A stretch of 64,000 bases of DNA from contig NZ_JAGGMO010000001.1 of assembly GCF_017875395.1 (NCBI RefSeq), forward strand, positions 124,001-188,000, read 5' to 3'. The notes beneath the pieces are model-generated. The model was not told where the DNA came from. It made no database searches and saw only the letters and a list, made by a program, of their open reading frames with translations. The stretch's first letter is position 1. Each line of letters begins with the position of its first letter. Source of the DNA: Methanococcus voltae (lineage in GTDB: Archaea > AGJL01 > Methanococci > Methanococcales > Methanococcaceae). This document shows positions 52,218 through 62,319 of the stretch, one piece after another. The position numbers and the translations under genes were made by a program.

Positions 52218-52682
52218 TTACATCATCTTTATAATTAAATCGTTTATTTTTCCAGCTCTGTAACCTAAGGCTCCACCTACTGAAAAAGGCCTTTTGATTC
52301 CTTCTTTGTCGTATCCTTTTCTTGGAGGGTGTAATCTGAATACAGGTTTTACTTCTGTATCTTTTAACTTGATTTCGCCTGCCATAACTTTTTCAGCTAA
52401 TTCTGAAACTGATAAATCTGTAGCTTCTTTAACAATTTCTTCGCTTACTCTGTTGTTGCCTGCTAATCTTCCTCTTTTTAAGATTAACTTTTCGAAGGTT
52501 TCGTTGTCAATTTCACCGTAAGTTACGAAATCCTTAACTTTTTTAACCATTCCAATGTAGTGCTCATTTTCTGGAACAATTACACAGTGGTTTACTTTGT
52601 GGAGTCTTAACATTTTTAAGGTATCAGCGATATCTTTTTTAACGCCAACACTTCCTCTTACTCTAATAACTGCGTAAGCCAT
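52218..52682 (-). CDS. rpl30: 50S ribosomal protein L30 (uL30)
   Basis: At 154 residues it is the longer archaeal form of L30: [63 protein letters not shown], and [28 protein letters not shown] at the end. GGTGA precedes the ATG. It lies between rps5 and rpl15. Confidence 0.94.
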   Translation of the reverse strand: MAYAVIRVRGSVGVKKDIADTLKMLRLHKVNHCVIVPENEHYIGMVKKVKDFVTYGEIDNETFEKLILKRGRLAGNNRVSEEIVKEATDLSVSELAEKVMAGEIKLKDTEVKPVFRLHPPRKGYDKEGIKRPFSVGGALGYRAGKINDLIIKMM

Positions 52683-52840
52683 GTTTTCACCATTGACCTT
52701 TTTATAGGCATTATATGAGTTATCCGTTAAACTTAACCGAATATCACATAATTTATTTTATAATAAATAGAAATTAATAAAATTATACAAAAGTATAATC
52801 AATTAATTAATAATTAATCGTTTTTAGATTATCGAGCTAA

Positions 52841-53506
52841 TTAGAATACTTTGCCTTCTTTAAGACCTAATTTAGCCTTTTGAGCAGGTAAGCATTTTAT
52901 AAAGTTTAAGTTGTTTAAAGAATCAAATACCGCTAATGCGAAGTTGTATGTTGTTCTTGTGTCTCCGAATGTTTTTGTCCAAACATCCTTAACACCAGCA
53001 AGTCCTAAAACTGCTTTAGCAACGTTACCTGCAACTAAACCTACACCTCTTGGTGCTGGTATAATTTGAACTTTAACACTACCGCATTGACCTTCTGCTG
53101 TGAATGGAATTGAGTGTGGTCCACCGCAACCGCATTCCCATGATCCGCAACCTACTCTTACTCTAATGAGTGATAATTTTGCGTGAGCGATAGCTTTTCT
53201 GATAGCTGGGCCAACTTCTTTAGCTTTACCCATGCCTACTCCAACGTAGCCGTTTTTGTTTCCAACTACTGCTGTAGCTCTGTATCTTGCTCTTCTTCCT
53301 GATTTGTGCATTCTTTGAACTAATTTAACGTCCAAAACTTGCTCTTCAAGTTCAGGTAAAAGTGCGTCAACAATTTCTGGTTCAAGTATAGGAGTACCTT
53401 TATCGATGATTTCGTCGATTGAGGTAATTTGCCCTTCCTTTACTAACCTACCAACTTGAGTTTTTGGTTCCCAAGCATCGGTGTTAAATCTTCTTTTTTC
53501 AGCCAT
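52841..53506 (-). CDS. rps5: 30S ribosomal protein S5 (uS5)
   Basis: The 221-residue protein has the archaeal S5 features: [57 protein letters not shown], and the Cys-rich [19 protein letters not shown] segment typical of archaeal/eukaryotic S5. GGTGA precedes the ATG, nine bases after the rpl18 stop codon. Confidence 0.95.
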   Translation of the reverse strand: MAEKRRFNTDAWEPKTQVGRLVKEGQITSIDEIIDKGTPILEPEIVDALLPELEEQVLDVKLVQRMHKSGRRARYRATAVVGNKNGYVGVGMGKAKEVGPAIRKAIAHAKLSLIRVRVGCGSWECGCGGPHSIPFTAEGQCGSVKVQIIPAPRGVGLVAGNVAKAVLGLAGVKDVWTKTFGDTRTTYNFALAVFDSLNNLNFIKCLPAQKAKLGLKEGKVF

Positions 53507-53515
53507 TTTATCACC

Positions 53516-54100
53516 TTACAAGCTAAGGATTTTTTCTTTTATTTCTTCAAAGTGTGCTGGCAAATCTTCAGGGTTTAAACCTTTTTCTAAGTACTTTGAG
53601 AATTGTTTCTTGTAAGCGTCTTCGTCTTCAGCTTTTAAAACTTTTGCGTATGCAGCAATGTGAGCACCTGAAAGTCTTTCCTCGTCACCGATGATTTCAT
53701 CGCCGTGTGGAATTTCTAAGCCTGCATCAAGAGCACCTTTTAAAACTGCGAAAATTGCAGCTCCTTTTGTAGCTCTGTGTAAACCTTTATCAAGTACTGC
53801 TTCTTCAATGCCTTCTTTTACAGCTTTTTTACCAATCAATAAACCTGTTAAGTACGCTGTTGGTAAGTTACCACAGTGTCCTTTATATCCTAATTTAACA
53901 AGTTCTTTTGAATGTGCTGAAGCTAATATGATATCTCCTTTCTCATCGTAAGCTACTACTTGAGCTACAATGTTGTTTAAGGATTTTCTCGCAACTAATC
54001 TTGGCTTACCAGACAATAATAATCCTAATCTTTGTCTGAAATCTGTTTTTCCTTCTCTTCTTCTTCTAAAAGGAACTCTGTACTTGGCGTTTGTTGCCAT
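53516..54100 (-). CDS. rpl18: 50S ribosomal protein L18 (uL18)
   Basis: The protein matches archaeal L18, which binds 5S r[60 protein letters not shown], and [12 protein letters not shown]. The ATG at 54100 is seven bases after GGAGG; an ATG two codons earlier (54106) is too close to it. It lies between rpl19e and rps5. Confidence 0.95.
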   Translation of the reverse strand: MATNAKYRVPFRRRREGKTDFRQRLGLLLSGKPRLVARKSLNNIVAQVVAYDEKGDIILASAHSKELVKLGYKGHCGNLPTAYLTGLLIGKKAVKEGIEEAVLDKGLHRATKGAAIFAVLKGALDAGLEIPHGDEIIGDEERLSGAHIAAYAKVLKAEDEDAYKKQFSKYLEKGLNPEDLPAHFEEIKEKILSL

Positions 54101-54379
54101 AACCATTCCTCCTTATAACTTTAGTTATAAATCGATAATAATTACTGAATATTGACTAATCGTTAATAGAAAGTTATTAAATCTAAAAATAAATCCAATA
54201 AGCAAATCCATTAAACCTATTAAATTCAATTAAACAATTGTAATTATTAATTTTAGTAATTATAAAGGATAATTATTTTATGAAAAGATTATTAAATCAA
54301 AATACTGAATCATAAAAACCCAATATCGCGATAATTATAATTAATATTATAATTGATATTTAAAATATTAATTTTTAAA
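54101..54379. other. Gap between rpl19e and rpl18
   Basis: About 280 bp, AT-rich, with no ORF or clear promoter. The only visible structure is a short AT-rich inverted repeat (ATAATTATAATTAATATTATAATTGAT, near 54331-54357). It is probably an untranslated spacer within the operon. Confidence 0.35.
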
Positions 54380-54829
54380 TTATTCGCTTGAGATACCGTG
54401 GTCTTTCATGTAAAGCTTCATGTGGTTTCTACTTCTGAAAGCGCCACCTTTAGCCATTCTGTACAATTTTCTGTACTGTGTTCTTTCGATTTTTTCGTCT
54501 TCTCTTAATTCTTTTAGCATTCTTCTTAAAGGTCTAATGGTGTTTATCCATTTTTCTTTTTTAGGAGTTCTTGCACCCTTAGCCCCTTTTCTAGAACCTT
54601 GGCCTTTTCTTTTGCCTTTTCTTTTCTGCTCTTGTATCTTTTTCTTTCTTGCGCTACTGATACCCTTTTCTTGTTTCTTAACAATGATTCCATCTTTCAC
54701 TAAAGCTCTGATGTCATCTTTGGTAATTGCAAGTTTAACTTTTTCCAAGTTTTCAGGGTCAACCCATACTCTATCAATACCGCAATCGAGTATGTTAGCT
54801 GCAATTCTTCTTTGAGTTGATACATCCAT
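54380..54829 (-). CDS. rpl19e: 50S ribosomal protein L19e (eL19)
   Basis: The 149-residue basic protein has MDVSTQRRIAANILDCGIDRVWVDP, then a very basic middle (KGISSARKKKIQEQKRKGKRKGQGSRKGAKGARTP) and the C-terminal YRKLYRMAKGGAFRSRNHMKLYMKDHG. It is an archaeal/eukaryotic large-subunit protein. GGTGA precedes the ATG. It lies between rpl32e and rpl18. Confidence 0.95.
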   Translation of the reverse strand: MDVSTQRRIAANILDCGIDRVWVDPENLEKVKLAITKDDIRALVKDGIIVKKQEKGISSARKKKIQEQKRKGKRKGQGSRKGAKGARTPKKEKWINTIRPLRRMLKELREDEKIERTQYRKLYRMAKGGAFRSRNHMKLYMKDHGISSE

Positions 54830-54989
54830 AATATCACCTGTCTTTACATTTTCAGACGTATGGATTCGATTGTTATAATTGCAATAACATTAATTCATGA
54901 GAATTACTCTAATTAGCCTGAATTTGATAATTGAATATTAGAATTGAATTATTTACACATAAGTTCTTAATTTAAAATTAATTACTTAA

Positions 54990-55394
54990 TTATTGTAATA
55001 ATTCTTCTTGTTTTTGTTTTGAGATGTTTAAAATTCTAATGTTTAACTCGTTAGCTTTTTTAACCATTTCAATTCTTTTTCTCTTACCAACTGTTGATGC
55101 AATTCTTGCCGCCTGAGTTTCAGGGTTTAAAGCTGAAATCTCTTTAACGTTATTAACAAGAATGTCTTCTAAACCTGATGGGTGAAGATTTCTTACTAAT
55201 GCAGGGCATCTGTATCCGATTTTAACTACAGCAGATCTGTGTTTCAATCCAATTCTCATACCACTGTGTTTACCGAATGGTCTTCTCCAGCTGGTGCCGA
55301 TTCTTGCGGTTCTGTGGCTATCTTGTCTTTTGAATTCAGGTCTTTTCTGTTTCATTTTGAGTTTTAATCTCATTAATCTTTTAAAATCACTCAT
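54990..55394 (-). CDS. rpl32e: 50S ribosomal protein L32e (eL32)
   Basis: The 134-residue protein shows FKRQDSHRTARIGTSWRRPFGKHSGMR, VKIGYRCPALVRNLHPSGLEDILVNN, typical of archaeal L32e. GGTGG precedes the ATG, eight bases after the rpl6 stop codon, indicating translational coupling. Confidence 0.95.
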   Translation of the reverse strand: MSDFKRLMRLKLKMKQKRPEFKRQDSHRTARIGTSWRRPFGKHSGMRIGLKHRSAVVKIGYRCPALVRNLHPSGLEDILVNNVKEISALNPETQAARIASTVGKRKRIEMVKKANELNIRILNISKQKQEELLQ

Positions 55395-55402
55395 GAAACC
55401 AC

Positions 55403-55951
55403 CTATAATACCTTACCTGCTTTTTCAACGATGTAGATACCGTCTTGGAATACTCTTGTATCTCTTCCGCTTACTTTAGTGGCTTGTTCAATGTTTGCAG
55501 CAGTTTGACCAACAAATTCTTTGTTAACTCCACTTACTACTACTTGTTCACCGCTTACCTTAACAGTAACTCCAGGCATTACTCTTGCAGTTCTTGGGTG
55601 TTTTTCACCTAAGAAATTGTCAATAACTACAACATCGCTTTTAACACTTACTTTCATAGGGAAGTGAGCGTATTTAATTGCTAATTTGTAGTCAAAGCCT
55701 TCTGTAACTCCTTTTATCATGTTAAGAGCGTGTGCTTTATATGTACCTACCATAGCGGTCTGTTTTTTATTTGGGAAAGAACATTGGATAACTAAGACAT
55801 CGCCTTCTGTTGAGAATTCGATTCCGTTGTAATTTAATGTTTTTTCTAATTGTTTACCGCCGGATTTTACAGTAATGTTGTTGCCGTTTAGTTCAACATT
55901 TACATTTTCTGGGATAGTAACTTCTTCCCTAATGAGTGCAGCAACTGGCAT
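55403..55951 (-). CDS. rpl6: 50S ribosomal protein L6 (uL6)
   Basis: The 182-residue protein matches archaeal L6: [68 protein letters not shown] and the C-terminal [26 protein letters not shown] precedes the ATG at 55951; a longer frame to 55987 lacks such a site. It lies between rps8 and rpl32e. Confidence 0.95.
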   Translation of the reverse strand: MPVAALIREEVTIPENVNVELNGNNITVKSGGKQLEKTLNYNGIEFSTEGDVLVIQCSFPNKKQTAMVGTYKAHALNMIKGVTEGFDYKLAIKYAHFPMKVSVKSDVVVIDNFLGEKHPRTARVMPGVTVKVSGEQVVVSGVNKEFVGQTAANIEQATKVSGRDTRVFQDGIYIVEKAGKVL

Positions 55952-56038
55952 AACTATACCTCCTCGTCTCATTGTATGAAAATACAATAATAATAAATAA
56001 TATCTTAGGATATTAGCTTATAAATTTGCTTAACGCAA

Positions 56039-56431
56039 TTAGTAGATGTATGAAATTAACCTTCCACCAATTCCGGCGTCTTTTGCTTCATCGTGAGTCA
56101 TTAACCCTTTCGGGGTACTTACGATTAACAAACCGAAACCTTTTGCTGGTAAGTATCTCTTTTCAAACTTTTCAAATTCTTGATTTTTAACTGCGAATCT
56201 TGGTTTTACAGCGCCACATTTGTTAATCTGACCAATTAATGTTACTTTGTAAACTCCCGCTTTACCATCTTCGATGTATTCAAAGTTTCCAATGTATCCT
56301 TGGTCTTGCATAACTTTGAGTACTCTTCCAATTAATTTAGATGCAGGTTTTAAGTAAGCTGTGTTTTTACCTACGTTTTCACAGTTGGATATATGGTTCA
56401 ATGCGTTCGCAAGAGGGTCCATTAAGCTCAT
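56039..56431 (-). CDS. rps8: 30S ribosomal protein S8 (uS8)
   Basis: The 130-residue protein has [44 protein letters not shown] and the C-terminal [34 protein letters not shown], all typical of archaeal S8. GGAGGT precedes the ATG, 37 bases after the rps14 stop codon. Confidence 0.96.
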   Translation of the reverse strand: MSLMDPLANALNHISNCENVGKNTAYLKPASKLIGRVLKVMQDQGYIGNFEYIEDGKAGVYKVTLIGQINKCGAVKPRFAVKNQEFEKFEKRYLPAKGFGLLIVSTPKGLMTHDEAKDAGIGGRLISYIY

Positions 56432-56468
56432 ACTGTTACCTCCTTGTCCTTTCTAATCCTTTCATCAC

Positions 56469-56630
56469 TTAATCGTACTTTTTAAATCCTAAGTTTTGTG
56501 CCATTTCTCTAAAGCATTGCCTACATAAGTTTAAGCCGTATTTTCTAATAATTCCCGGTCCTTTTCTTCCGCATCTTTTACAAACCTTGGAACCTTGTCC
56601 AAATTTTTTCTTGAACGGTGCTTTTGTCAT
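56469..56630 (-). CDS. rps14: 30S ribosomal protein S14 (uS14), zinc-binding type
   Basis: A 53-residue protein starting [15 protein letters not shown] contains C17xxC20 and C36xxC39, the zinc site of the short C+ form of S14. It ends LGFKKYD. GGTGA lies six bases before the ATG at 56630. It sits between rpl5 and rps8, the expected place, and is too short for a simple ORF scan. Confidence 0.95.
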   Translation of the reverse strand: MTKAPFKKKFGQGSKVCKRCGRKGPGIIRKYGLNLCRQCFREMAQNLGFKKYD

Positions 56631-56641
56631 ACATACTCACC

Positions 56642-57187
56642 TTATTCTTCAAGTACTTCCATATCGAATGTTGCTTTAACTAATTCGATAGCTTCGACTT
56701 TTTTAACTAAGTGTTTTTCAGGAATTGTGTTTCTTTTAAGCTTTCTTGATTTAACTCTGTATCCTGGCTTTTCAAAAGTTACACATACGTCCATACCGTA
56801 TATTCCAACTGATGGGTCGTATTTTTGGCCTGGGAAGTCAATGTGTTCCGGAACACCAAATGAAAAATTACCTACTTTATCAAATGACCTGTCGTATAAT
56901 ACTTTACCAGATGCTTTGAAAGCAGTGAAAGCGTTCTTTAAAAACTCTTCAGCTTTAGTACCTCTTAAGGTAACTTTCAATCCAATTGGTAATTTTTTTC
57001 TGATTCCGAATGCAGGGTTAGTTTGTTTTGCCAAAGTTCTCACAGGTGCTTGTCCTGTAATATCTTCAATAACTTTAGCTCCAATGGTTAACCTATCTCC
57101 TGCTTCACCAACACCAAAGTTTACTGTAACTTTTTGAATTCTTGGTTTTTTCATCGGTTCTTTTTCCCATATTTCTTGGAATGACAT
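56642..57187 (-). CDS. rpl5: 50S ribosomal protein L5 (uL5)
   Basis: The 181-residue protein has KPRIQKVTVNFGVGEAGDRLTIGAKV, IGLKVTLRGTKAEEFLKNAF and NFSFGVPEHIDFPGQKYDPSVGIYGMDVCV, typical of L5, which contacts 5S rRNA and P-site tRNA. AGGAGGG precedes the ATG, and a small CCTAA/TTAGG inverted repeat directly before it overlaps that site. A 262-bp AT-rich gap separates it from rps4e. Confidence 0.95.
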   Translation of the reverse strand: MSFQEIWEKEPMKKPRIQKVTVNFGVGEAGDRLTIGAKVIEDITGQAPVRTLAKQTNPAFGIRKKLPIGLKVTLRGTKAEEFLKNAFTAFKASGKVLYDRSFDKVGNFSFGVPEHIDFPGQKYDPSVGIYGMDVCVTFEKPGYRVKSRKLKRNTIPEKHLVKKVEAIELVKATFDMEVLEE

Positions 57188-57449
57188 ATTTTGCCCTCCT
57201 AATCTTTTTAGGGTTCTTGTTTCTAAAGTTATATCTTTTAGAAATAATATTTAGAAATCTTTGAAATTAACCAATTTCAATTATCGTAAAATAATCAAAA
57301 TTAATTCAAATTTAGCTAATCTATCATAAGTACTAACAAATTATCGAAATATTAACAATAAGTCAAATTATCAATAAATTATCAATAAATAACAATAGAA
57401 TCAATAAACAATCTTTAATTAATTGATAAAATAATCATTAAATCATTAA

Positions 57450-58184
57450 TTATAAATTGATTATTGGTTCATTGTCGCCTACGATAAATACGTAATCTTT
57501 AACGGTTTTAAATTGTTCGCCGTCTTTTGTTTCAAGTGTAATTATATCTGCATATAATTTTCTTTCTTCAATTTCTACGATTTTAGCGAATTCTCCAACG
57601 TGTTTACCGCCAGTAACGTATGCTAATTTGTTTTCTCCAAATTGAACATGTCCTGCAATTTTTTGTTCAGGTATTGATAATAAAATACTGTCGCCTGTTT
57701 TGTAAACGTCTTCTTCTGCTTTTGTAGCATCAGCAACGGTTACTATTTGGTTTCTACCATCGTGTAAGTTTAACTGGATGTGTCCACCTTTAATAACTGT
57801 TTTGTTTACAATTTTGCACAATTTTACATCAGCATTTTCAACTTTGTTCAAAGTTAATCTTCCGGCTTCGTCAAATAATACAACGTAATTTTCGTTCATT
57901 AAAGGAACTGAAATTAAATCCATTAATCCTACTGGAAGTTTGTATTCTTTTCTTTTTCTACCGTCGATTAAGATTTTTCCTGTTTGGATAATCTTTTTAG
58001 CTTCTCTTGAATTGTCAGCGTATTTTAATACATCTCTTATTATCAATAACAATGGTAATGATTTATCCATTGCGTGTGAACCAGGTGCAGGTCTTACTGT
58101 GAATGTTCTGACTTTTCTTGGGATTTGCCAGTTTGCTGGAGCGGCTAATCTTTTTAGATGTCTTTTAGGTCCTTTAACTGCCAT
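57450..58184 (-). CDS. rps4e: 30S ribosomal protein S4e (eS4)
   Basis: The 244-residue protein matches archaeal S4e: KGPKRHLKRLAAPANWQIPRKVRTFTVRPAPGSHAMDKSLPL, the S4-like RNA-binding SREAKKIIQTGKILIDGRKRK, and the C-terminal KOW-like region. GGTG precedes the ATG at 58184; the GTG at 58190 overlaps it. It starts 11 bases after rpl24. Confidence 0.95.
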   Translation of the reverse strand: MAVKGPKRHLKRLAAPANWQIPRKVRTFTVRPAPGSHAMDKSLPLLLIIRDVLKYADNSREAKKIIQTGKILIDGRKRKEYKLPVGLMDLISVPLMNENYVVLFDEAGRLTLNKVENADVKLCKIVNKTVIKGGHIQLNLHDGRNQIVTVADATKAEEDVYKTGDSILLSIPEQKIAGHVQFGENKLAYVTGGKHVGEFAKIVEIEERKLYADIITLETKDGEQFKTVKDYVFIVGDNEPIINL

Positions 58185-58195
58185 GCTCACACCTC

Positions 58196-58555
58196 TTAAT
58201 TATTAGCGTTTTTAAATCTCTTATCGTCTGAATCATCCAACTTTACAATCATCAAATTTGATGGGTGTATAGGGTATGATTTTTCTGTACCATCTTGTTT
58301 TTTGTTAACTACGCCTGCTACAATAACTTTGTAGTTTTTGTAACTTACGTTGGTAACTTCTCCTTCAACGCCTTTGAAGTTTCCTCTCATAACTTTTACC
58401 AAGTCTCCTTTCTTCAAAGGTATTGAATTCTTATTTACTTTTTCTTTTAACTCTTTTGACAACATCGCTGACATTAAGCTGTTTCTTAAATGTAACGGTG
58501 CGTTGTAGAGTGCTTTTCTTTGCTTTCTTGGCTGTTTTGAACTAGTCAACACCAT
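58196..58555 (-). CDS. rpl24: 50S ribosomal protein L24 (uL24)
   Basis: The 119-residue protein has the KOW motif [23 protein letters not shown] and the archaeal N-terminal extension [32 protein letters not shown]. It starts assembly of the large subunit. GGTGG precedes the ATG. It lies between rpl14 and rps4e. Confidence 0.96.
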   Translation of the reverse strand: MVLTSSKQPRKQRKALYNAPLHLRNSLMSAMLSKELKEKVNKNSIPLKKGDLVKVMRGNFKGVEGEVTNVSYKNYKVIVAGVVNKKQDGTEKSYPIHPSNLMIVKLDDSDDKRFKNANN

Positions 58556-58585
58556 TATTCCACCTTACTTATTTTTGTGACTCGA

Positions 58586-58984
58586 TTAGTGAATAATTTT
58601 AGCCAATCTTGAAACACCAGGCCATCTTTCAGCAGCTTCTTTTGAAACTGGACCTTTGATTTCTGAACCTTTTGGTGTTCCTTCTGGTGTTACAATAACT
58701 GCTGCGTTATCTTCAAACTTAACTCTTGAGCCGTCTGCTCTCTTATATTCTTTCTTCTGCCTGATGATAATAGCAGGTAAAACTTGCTTTCTCATTTCAG
58801 GAGTACCTTTCTTAACTGAAACAAAAACCATCTGGCCTACACCAGCAGCTGGTAATCTTCTAACTACACCAGAGTAATTCTTAACTGATATAACTTCCAA
58901 TTCTTTAGCTCCTGTATTGTCTGCACAGAATATTCTTGCTCCGTTTGGTAATGACCTTACTACGGTTGACCCGATTCCTTTCAT
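58586..58984 (-). CDS. rpl14: 50S ribosomal protein L14 (uL14)
   Basis: The 132-residue protein has [33 protein letters not shown] and the C-terminal [28 protein letters not shown], typical of archaeal L14. GGGTGA precedes the ATG at 58984; the GTG three codons upstream overlaps the site. It starts 22 bases after rps17. Confidence 0.96.
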   Translation of the reverse strand: MKGIGSTVVRSLPNGARIFCADNTGAKELEVISVKNYSGVVRRLPAAGVGQMVFVSVKKGTPEMRKQVLPAIIIRQKKEYKRADGSRVKFEDNAAVIVTPEGTPKGSEIKGPVSKEAAERWPGVSRLAKIIH

Positions 58985-59006
58985 GATATTCACCCATTTA
59001 AAGGAA

Positions 59007-59333
59007 TTATTCTTGTATTGTCTTTTCGATTACTACAAAAGATTTTGTTTTGCTGATTGGTCTGCATTCCATAATTTTCACGATGTCTCCAACTTTCGCT
59101 GCGATACATGGTGAGTTATGTGCGATCATGCTAACTGTTCTTTTTTCGTATCTTTCGTACTTTGACAAGTATCGTATAATTTCTCTTTCGATTACAACTG
59201 TGTTGTGTCCTTTATCTGAGGTTACTACACCTTCAAATGTTTGACCTCTAACTGGTAATTTCCCGTGGAAAGGACAGTTTATGTCATCACAAACATTTTC
59301 AGGAGTTTTTACATCAATTCCTATGTTTGTCAT
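59007..59333 (-). CDS. rps17: 30S ribosomal protein S17 (uS17)
   Basis: The 108-residue protein has [82 protein letters not shown], typical of archaeal S17. GGAGGT precedes the ATG at 59333, so the longer frame to 59378 is rejected. It begins the second half of the block, after a 479-bp gap. Confidence 0.95.
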   Translation of the reverse strand: MTNIGIDVKTPENVCDDINCPFHGKLPVRGQTFEGVVTSDKGHNTVVIEREIIRYLSKYERYEKRTVSMIAHNSPCIAAKVGDIVKIMECRPISKTKSFVVIEKTIQE

Positions 59334-59812
59334 TATTATACCTCCAGATATAGAGTGTATTTTGTATATGTGATACATATAATTATTAATTGGTATAGTC
59401 CCAGAGTAAATACGGGTTACAGGTATATAAACATTTTTCAGATATCAAAATACAATTTAATTATAAAAATAATTAACATATTTTACATATCATTAAATAT
59501 TTTTTTCTGTTAAATTTATAATAATACTCATAAATCATACAAAATTAGCAAATCACTTTGCAATAATCAAAAAATCCACATATTCATTTTAAATCATCGT
59601 ATTAGATAATACCTGATTCAAATAAACACAATTTTGATTATGTTTTGTATAACCCATAATACTTAATATACACACTTAATATAAGTTTAAATGCATCTTG
59701 GGACCATTAAAATAATTTCTAACGATTATAATAGGGTTATCCTTCAAAAGCCAAACAAATATAGACTTATATAAATTATATAAATTATATAAATTTTATA
59801 TTTACTTAACAT
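59334..59812. other. Gap between rnp1 and rps17
   Basis: About 479 bp without an ORF. It contains the rps17 promoter candidate, a triple AT-rich direct repeat near 59768-59800 (TTATATAAA units), and a stretch near 59690-59745 with GGGACC and GGGTTATCC elements that stand out from the A/T background. No gene is supportable. Confidence 0.4.
59424..59431 (-). promoter_or_regulatory. TATA box for the rps17-to-secY transcript
   Basis: The minus strand reads AAATGTTTATATACC, a good match to the methanogen box A. Transcription would start near 59400, giving a leader of about 65 nt that is GC-richer than its surroundings (CCCGTATTTACTCTGGGAC). Confidence 0.55.
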
Positions 59813-60175
59813 TTAATAAGGATAAATTTTTTTGAATTTTCTTTTCAACCTATCTTCAGGCCGTCCTACAAGTAAATTTCCATCGATTTTTACTTTAAAA
59901 AGACCCTCGGAAGTAGTTACGTCGAATTGAAATACTGCAATATCTTTTGGAATTTGAAATTCCTTATAAAGATACTGTACGTCATCGTCCGAGTGCTCGT
60001 TCTTTTGCTCGTTAGTAACAAAAGAATTTACCACTTTAGACTCAATGGTTAACGTATTTCTTGTTTCGTCAACAACTACTCCCTTTTTACCGATAAGTTG
60101 TTTGTTGGTACATTGAATTACTTCAACGCTTAACCCTATTAACTCATGTCTGAGAATATCTTTCGAAATTTTCAT
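59813..60175 (-). CDS. rnp1: Ribonuclease P protein component 1 (Rpp29/Pop4)
   Basis: The 120-residue protein has the Rpp29 Sm-like fold: ILRHELIGLSVEVIQCTNKQLIGKKGVVVDETRNTLTIES, and the C-terminal IDGNLLVGRPEDRLKRKFKKIYPY. It assists the RNase P RNA in 5' processing of tRNA. The ribosome-binding purines lie in the loop of a short hairpin TGGGT/ACCCA (around 60190-60175). It is embedded in the ribosomal block in many euryarchaea. Confidence 0.92.
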   Translation of the reverse strand: MKISKDILRHELIGLSVEVIQCTNKQLIGKKGVVVDETRNTLTIESKVVNSFVTNEQKNEHSDDDVQYLYKEFQIPKDIAVFQFDVTTSEGLFKVKIDGNLLVGRPEDRLKRKFKKIYPY

Positions 60176-60293
60176 GGGTGTCCCTACCCAAATAAAGGCT
60201 TGTGGGTGTACTTACGTATCCACTACCTTTTCAATAATATTTAATGTAGTAAGTTAGTATGGTAATATAGTATATAAACTTAATTACAACTAA

Positions 60294-60602
60294 TTATCTC
60301 ACATCGATCATGTTCTTTGAGAAGCCCATACCTATGAGAATGTCTTCAGCTTTTTTCCTGTGATCTCCTTGCAATTCGATACTATCTTTCTTAACAGTTC
60401 CACCGCAAGCACAGATATCTTTTAATTTCTTTGCAAGGTCTTTAACGTCTATAAGGTCTGCGTCGAAGCCTTCAACAACAGTCATCAGTTTACCAAACCT
60501 ACGTTTAGTAACGTAAACTTTTATTTTCTGTTCTTCTTTAGCTATTTCCTCACAAACACATAAATCTTTAGGTAAACCACATATTGGACAAATCTCCGGC
60601 AT
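60294..60602 (-). CDS. sui1: Translation initiation factor SUI1/aIF1
   Basis: The 102-residue protein has a short Cys-containing N-terminus ([14 protein letters not shown]) and the SUI1 fold with [56 protein letters not shown]. It monitors start-codon recognition on the small subunit. GAGGTG precedes the ATG. It lies between rpl29 and rnp1. Confidence 0.94.
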   Translation of the reverse strand: MPEICPICGLPKDLCVCEEIAKEEQKIKVYVTKRRFGKLMTVVEGFDADLIDVKDLAKKLKDICACGGTVKKDSIELQGDHRKKAEDILIGMGFSKNMIDVR

Positions 60603-60845
60603 TAATGCACCTCTCGTTTTGATACAACGTTTTGTATTTTTTATAGGTTATATTCGATATATTATCGATATTTATATCCAATTTTATAATAATTATAAAT
60701 AATCTGCATATTGTAATATCAATTATGCCATATTTATAGCTATTAATTTATATTATTTAAACTTAATGTCGACTTTTTATAAAAATACATTTTTTTAAAT
60801 TAATTTAATATACAATGTACTTCAAATATTCGTCATTAAACTTAA

Positions 60846-61055
60846 TTAAGCATTTTGTGCTTCTTTTTCTTTCATGATTGTCAATACTCTAGCAATTGTT
60901 CTTTTAAGAGCTTGGATTTTACCAGGATTTGAAGGTGAACCGCCTGTTGCTTTGTTAACGCCTTCTTTCATTAACTCTTTTTTCATTTCAACAATTTTTT
61001 CTTGCATTTCTTCGAGTGACAATTCTCTGATTTCATTTGCTTTTAAGATTGCCAT
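60846..61055 (-). CDS. rpl29: 50S ribosomal protein L29 (uL29)
   Basis: The 69-residue helical protein reads [30 protein letters not shown] followed by [24 protein letters not shown], a clear L29. It sits at the polypeptide exit. GGTGG precedes the ATG, 35 bases after the rps3 stop codon. Confidence 0.95.
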   Translation of the reverse strand: MAILKANEIRELSLEEMQEKIVEMKKELMKEGVNKATGGSPSNPGKIQALKRTIARVLTIMKEKEAQNA

Positions 61056-61090
61056 CTTACCACCTTTTAATGTATTTGGTGTTTACTGAA

Positions 61091-61747
61091 TTATTGTTCT
61101 TCAGTTGCTTCAACTACTTCAGCTACTTCAACTACTTCTGACACTTCTTTGATTTCTCCGGAAGTGATTACGATTTCATCAGGTAATGATACATCAGGTA
61201 ACATAATTTTTACTGTAACTCCAACTACACCTAATTTTAATTTTGCAAGTTGGTGTGATTTCATAACTAATTCTTCTGATGGTTCACCACAGTGTTTCAT
61301 GTATCCGTCCATGAACTTTTCAGTTCTTGATCTTTCACCGGATAATTTACCGGAAACGATAATAGATACACCTTTTGCACCAGCATTCATAACTCTTCTT
61401 ACTGCTGAGTGTGCTGTTTTTCTGAAGTGCATACCTTTTTCGAGTGAAGCTGCAATTTTGTGACCTACTACTGCAGGGTCTAAATCAGCGTTTTCGATTT
61501 GTTTAACTTCGATTTGTGGGTTTTCGATTTTGTAAACTGTTTTTAAGGTTTCTGTTAATTCTTTAACCATTTTACCTTTTCTACCAATTACAAATCCAGG
61601 TTTTTCAGCAAATACGGTTATTCTTGTACCAATTGGTGTTTTTTTAACATCAATGTGGCTGTAACCAGCTTTTACTAATTTTTTACAAAAATATTCATCA
61701 ATTAATGCTTCTGAAACATTATTTGTAACAAATGTTCTTTCAATCAT
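61091..61747 (-). CDS. rps3: 30S ribosomal protein S3 (uS3)
   Basis: The 218-residue protein has [31 protein letters not shown], the KH-domain [24 protein letters not shown] and the [25 protein letters not shown] region. A Val/Glu-rich repeat tail ([18 protein letters not shown]) ends it. GGTGA precedes the ATG at 61747; six upstream codons in the same frame lack a site. It follows rpl22. Confidence 0.95.
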   Translation of the reverse strand: MIERTFVTNNVSEALIDEYFCKKLVKAGYSHIDVKKTPIGTRITVFAEKPGFVIGRKGKMVKELTETLKTVYKIENPQIEVKQIENADLDPAVVGHKIAASLEKGMHFRKTAHSAVRRVMNAGAKGVSIIVSGKLSGERSRTEKFMDGYMKHCGEPSEELVMKSHQLAKLKLGVVGVTVKIMLPDVSLPDEIVITSGEIKEVSEVVEVAEVVEATEEQ

Positions 61748-61839
61748 TGTTTCACCAATATTCAACGATTCATCATTAGTTCTTAACTTTTAAACTTTTT
61801 AAACTAAACTAATGTAATCATTTTTTATTATATACGCAA

Positions 61840-62301
61840 TTAGTAGAATTCTTCTAATATAACTTGTACGTGTACTGTTTCTTGGTATTTAGGTGAAGCC
61901 CTACCAAATGCTCTTGGCATGTATCTTTTGATTGTGAATCCTTTGTTTGATGAGATGTGTTTAATTCTCAACTGTTCTGTGTTCATGCCTTTGTATTCTG
62001 CGTTTTTCTTAGCATTCTCAAGAACGTGAAGGATTTCTCCCGCAGCTTTTTGTGGGAATCTACCAGCGTGCCATTTTAAGTCCCCTTTTCTGTGAGGAAC
62101 GTCTTTGTCATGTCTTTTGAACGGTACAGCTTGTTCTAACTTAATAACTCTGTTTAAGTAAGCCATTGCTTTGTCTAATCTCATACCGTTTATTTCTCTA
62201 CAAATCTCAATTGTGTGTTTTCTTGAAATTTTTAAAGTTCTTCCCATAGCTCTTGCTGTTTTGCTTGGGTCAGTTTTAACTTTATAGTTCAATTTAACCA
62301 T
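61840..62301 (-). CDS. rpl22: 50S ribosomal protein L22 (uL22)
   Basis: The protein matches archaeal L22: YKVKTDPSKTARAMGRTLKISRKHTIEICREINGMRLDKAMAYLNRV, RKGDLKWHAGRFPQKAAGEILHVLENAKKNAEYKG and MPRAFGRASPKYQETVHVQVIL. GAGGTG precedes two adjacent ATGs (62304 and 62301). In many archaea rps19 precedes it; here the preceding gene is the unknown 78-residue gene, 18 bp away. Confidence 0.94.
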   Translation of the reverse strand: MVKLNYKVKTDPSKTARAMGRTLKISRKHTIEICREINGMRLDKAMAYLNRVIKLEQAVPFKRHDKDVPHRKGDLKWHAGRFPQKAAGEILHVLENAKKNAEYKGMNTEQLRIKHISSNKGFTIKRYMPRAFGRASPKYQETVHVQVILEEFY

Positions 62302-62319
62302 CATATACACCTCAATAGG

